64,000 bases of DNA from Chloroflexota bacterium (GTDB taxonomy: Bacteria; Chloroflexota; Anaerolineae; B4-G1; DUEL01), in assembly GCA_014874475.1 (NCBI GenBank), contig JADBJJ010000029.1, positions 87,005 through 151,004 of the forward strand, written 5' to 3'. The stretch's first letter is position 1. Each line of letters begins with the position of its first letter. Shown piece after piece: positions 62,631-64,000 of the stretch. The position numbers and the translations under genes are program-made. Below the pieces are notes generated by a model, which ran no database searches, was not told where the DNA came from, and saw nothing but the letters and a program-made list of their open reading frames with translations.

Positions 62631-63812
62631 CTAATACAGTTCGTGATGGCCCAGACGAATCCGCACACCACCGATTTCGATTATGTGGCCTACATCAGCA
62701 AAGTTCAGCCATAGCAGTACAGAGACAATGCCTTCCGAAGCGCTCAGTGTGTTATTGGCCGTAGGGATGACGGAATAACTGGTGTACGTTGTGTGGGTAC
62801 GATTCGTATCATCATCTGCAAGCGTGTAGAAAGTGCCGTCTGTTTTCCGGCGACTAACCACGGTCCGATCGATGTAGCTGGAGCTGTCAAATGTTTGGTA
62901 GAAGATGGTGACCTCTTCCACCTTGACCGGTTGCCCATAAAGAACAGAAGGCAGGACGACCCCGAACTGGATGTACTTGACTCCGGTTGTGGAAGAACAA
63001 ACCCACACTTGACCTCCCCCGTAATACTCAAGTGCCACACCACTGCTCAGCCCATTCAGGGTGGCTTCCGTGCCCGGCACGAAGATGTAGGAGTCGGCCT
63101 TGGAGTCAATGGAGCCGTCGTTGCTGATCCGGAACTCGTCCTCGCCGCCGTCGGCGCCGAAACCCTTGAACAGAGGCCCGCTGCCGTTATTGCTGGAGAC
63201 GAGTGTGGTGTCGGTCCCCTCAGCCAGCGCCCAGAGGGCAATGCCGGCGGTACTGGTGTTCCTCACCCAGAGTGCTGTGCCGGCTGCGCCACCGCCAGCG
63301 GCGCTCCACACCTCCAGGCCGCGACCGGAAATAGCGGTGTTGCTGATGATCGCCCCCGGCCGCAGGCTCCAGGCGTAGGGGACGGGATAGATGGGCTGGC
63401 GGGGGGTCATCTCTGCGTCAGTCCCCACCTGGATGCCCAGCCAGAGTTCTTGGCCATTGATGCCGTCGGCTGTACAAGAGTGGATGTACATATTGAACAG
63501 CCCGTTGGCGACAGACACACTGTCTTCATCCGAGCAGAGAGCGGTGCCGCCTGAGGGAACATTGTAGAGGCTGGCTGTGATGCTGTACTCGCCATCTGCA
63601 ACGGGGTTGCCGCCGGCATCGGTCAGGCGGCCCTGGATGGGGATGACGTTAGCGACGACTGCCTCTATCCCGACATCTCCTTCTATGCCGATTTCTTCCG
63701 CCGGCGCTACCGGCGTCGGTGGCGGCGGCTCCTGGGCCTGGCTCAACCCCACTGCCAGCGCCAGCAGGAGTACCGTCAACACACTGCCCAAGAGAATCCA
63801 TTTGCCTTTCAT
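62631..63812 (-). CDS. Secreted beta-rich surface protein
   Basis: 393 aa from the ATG at 63812, with AAGGAGGT. The signal peptide WILLGSVLTVLLLALAVGL is followed by a Pro-rich segment (PPPPTPVAPAEE) and a domain IPIQGRLTDAGGNPVADGEY, SITASLYN, LFNMYIHSC, ELWLGIQVG and PIYPVPYAWSLRPGA. This domain resembles tail-fibre/collagen-like surface proteins that end in trimer-forming or carbohydrate-binding regions. No YLPLVLRN tail. The C-terminal part (VEEVTIFYQTFDSSSYIDRT) is unassigned. Confidence 0.72.
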   Translation of the reverse strand: MKGKWILLGSVLTVLLLALAVGLSQAQEPPPPTPVAPAEEIGIEGDVGIEAVVANVIPIQGRLTDAGGNPVADGEYSITASLYNVPSGGTALCSDEDSVSVANGLFNMYIHSCTADGINGQELWLGIQVGTDAEMTPRQPIYPVPYAWSLRPGAIISNTAISGRGLEVWSAAGGGAAGTALWVRNTSTAGIALWALAEGTDTTLVSSNNGSGPLFKGFGADGGEDEFRISNDGSIDSKADSYIFVPGTEATLNGLSSGVALEYYGGGQVWVCSSTTGVKYIQFGVVLPSVLYGQPVKVEEVTIFYQTFDSSSYIDRTVVSRRKTDGTFYTLADDDTNRTHTTYTSYSVIPTANNTLSASEGIVSVLLWLNFADVGHIIEIGGVRIRLGHHELY

Positions 63813-63937
63813 TTTGCACCTCCTTATTTGGATTTTGGATAGAATGGTTTGGACTATGATGGACTTTTCATCGTACACCTCCCGTGAGAATACTGAAAAA
63901 CTTTTTCACCACAGAGACGCAGAGGGTAGTCTCCCTC

Positions 63938-64000
63938 TTGAGTGTTTATAAATAGATGGTATAATAAGGGCATCCTACAAGTCAGGAGGTCAGGATGCCG
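63938..64000 (+). promoter_or_regulatory. Promoter and start of a gene running off the right edge
   Basis: TTGAGT (63938-63943), 16-bp spacer, TATAAT (63960-63965), SD AGGAGGTC and ATG CCG at 63995-64000. Only two codons are visible, so the product is unknown. Confidence 0.65.

Overview
The window is high-GC DNA, consistent with a Chloroflexota (Anaerolineae-like) bacterium. This is inferred from secreted proteins ending in YLPLVLRN, a zinc-ribbon domain fused to topoisomerase I, the ffh-rpsP-khpA-rimM order and GC-rich intergenic palindromes. I ran no search, so taxonomy and family names rest on recognised motifs and architecture.

Accessory half (1-17.1 kb). The 3' part of a CRISPR-Cas locus (cas6, cas1, cas2, cas4) is followed by a leader and one array of 87 repeats and 86 spacers, oriented left to right. 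Four spacer pairs sample the same or homologous viral sequence. Just downstream is a compact locus with a consensus promoter, stacked hairpins, an intrinsic terminator and no credible ORF: a candidate small RNA. Next come integron-type gene cassettes: a HicAB toxin-antitoxin pair, a clearly lower-GC pair of large NTPase genes, and a lipoprotein. They are bounded by 59-base-element/attC-like sites but no integrase is present. One attC is split by a 251-nt group II intron with a canonical domain V; the uninterrupted attC in the same array fixes its ends. The NTPase pair is the best candidate for an undescribed system. Protein 1 is HTH + cold-shock + TPR + P-loop NTPase. Protein 2 is P-loop NTPase with a C-terminal RNxxxH motif typical of HEPN ribonucleases.

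Core half (17.1-64 kb). This holds an aldehyde:ferredoxin oxidoreductase homologue, a GT39-like membrane glycosyltransferase, pth-hypB-hypC, an AmmeMemoRadiSam-type radical SAM enzyme, a FIST protein, and a probable selenocysteine peroxiredoxin-like protein (in-frame UGA at the UxxC active site). It continues with rplI, a zinc-ribbon cold-shock protein, MFS and XdhC genes, a DUF362 ferredoxin, transposase relics, tRNA-Arg(TCT), a thiolase, a nitronate monooxygenase-like gene, a thioredoxin/CcdA fusion, a two-gene SufC-SufB module, a THEP1-like NTPase, an MttB-family protein and a GH4 glycosidase. An information-processing block follows (ffh, rpsP, khpA, rimM, dprA, mannose-1-phosphate guanylyltransferase, topA). 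The right end has a substrate-binding lipoprotein, a metallophosphoesterase lacking the GNH motif, threonine synthase and three secreted proteins.

Most core genes sit in short operons with 4-nt overlaps and strong Shine-Dalgarno sequences. Intergenic spaces carry GC-rich palindromes, decayed repeats and one MITE-like element.
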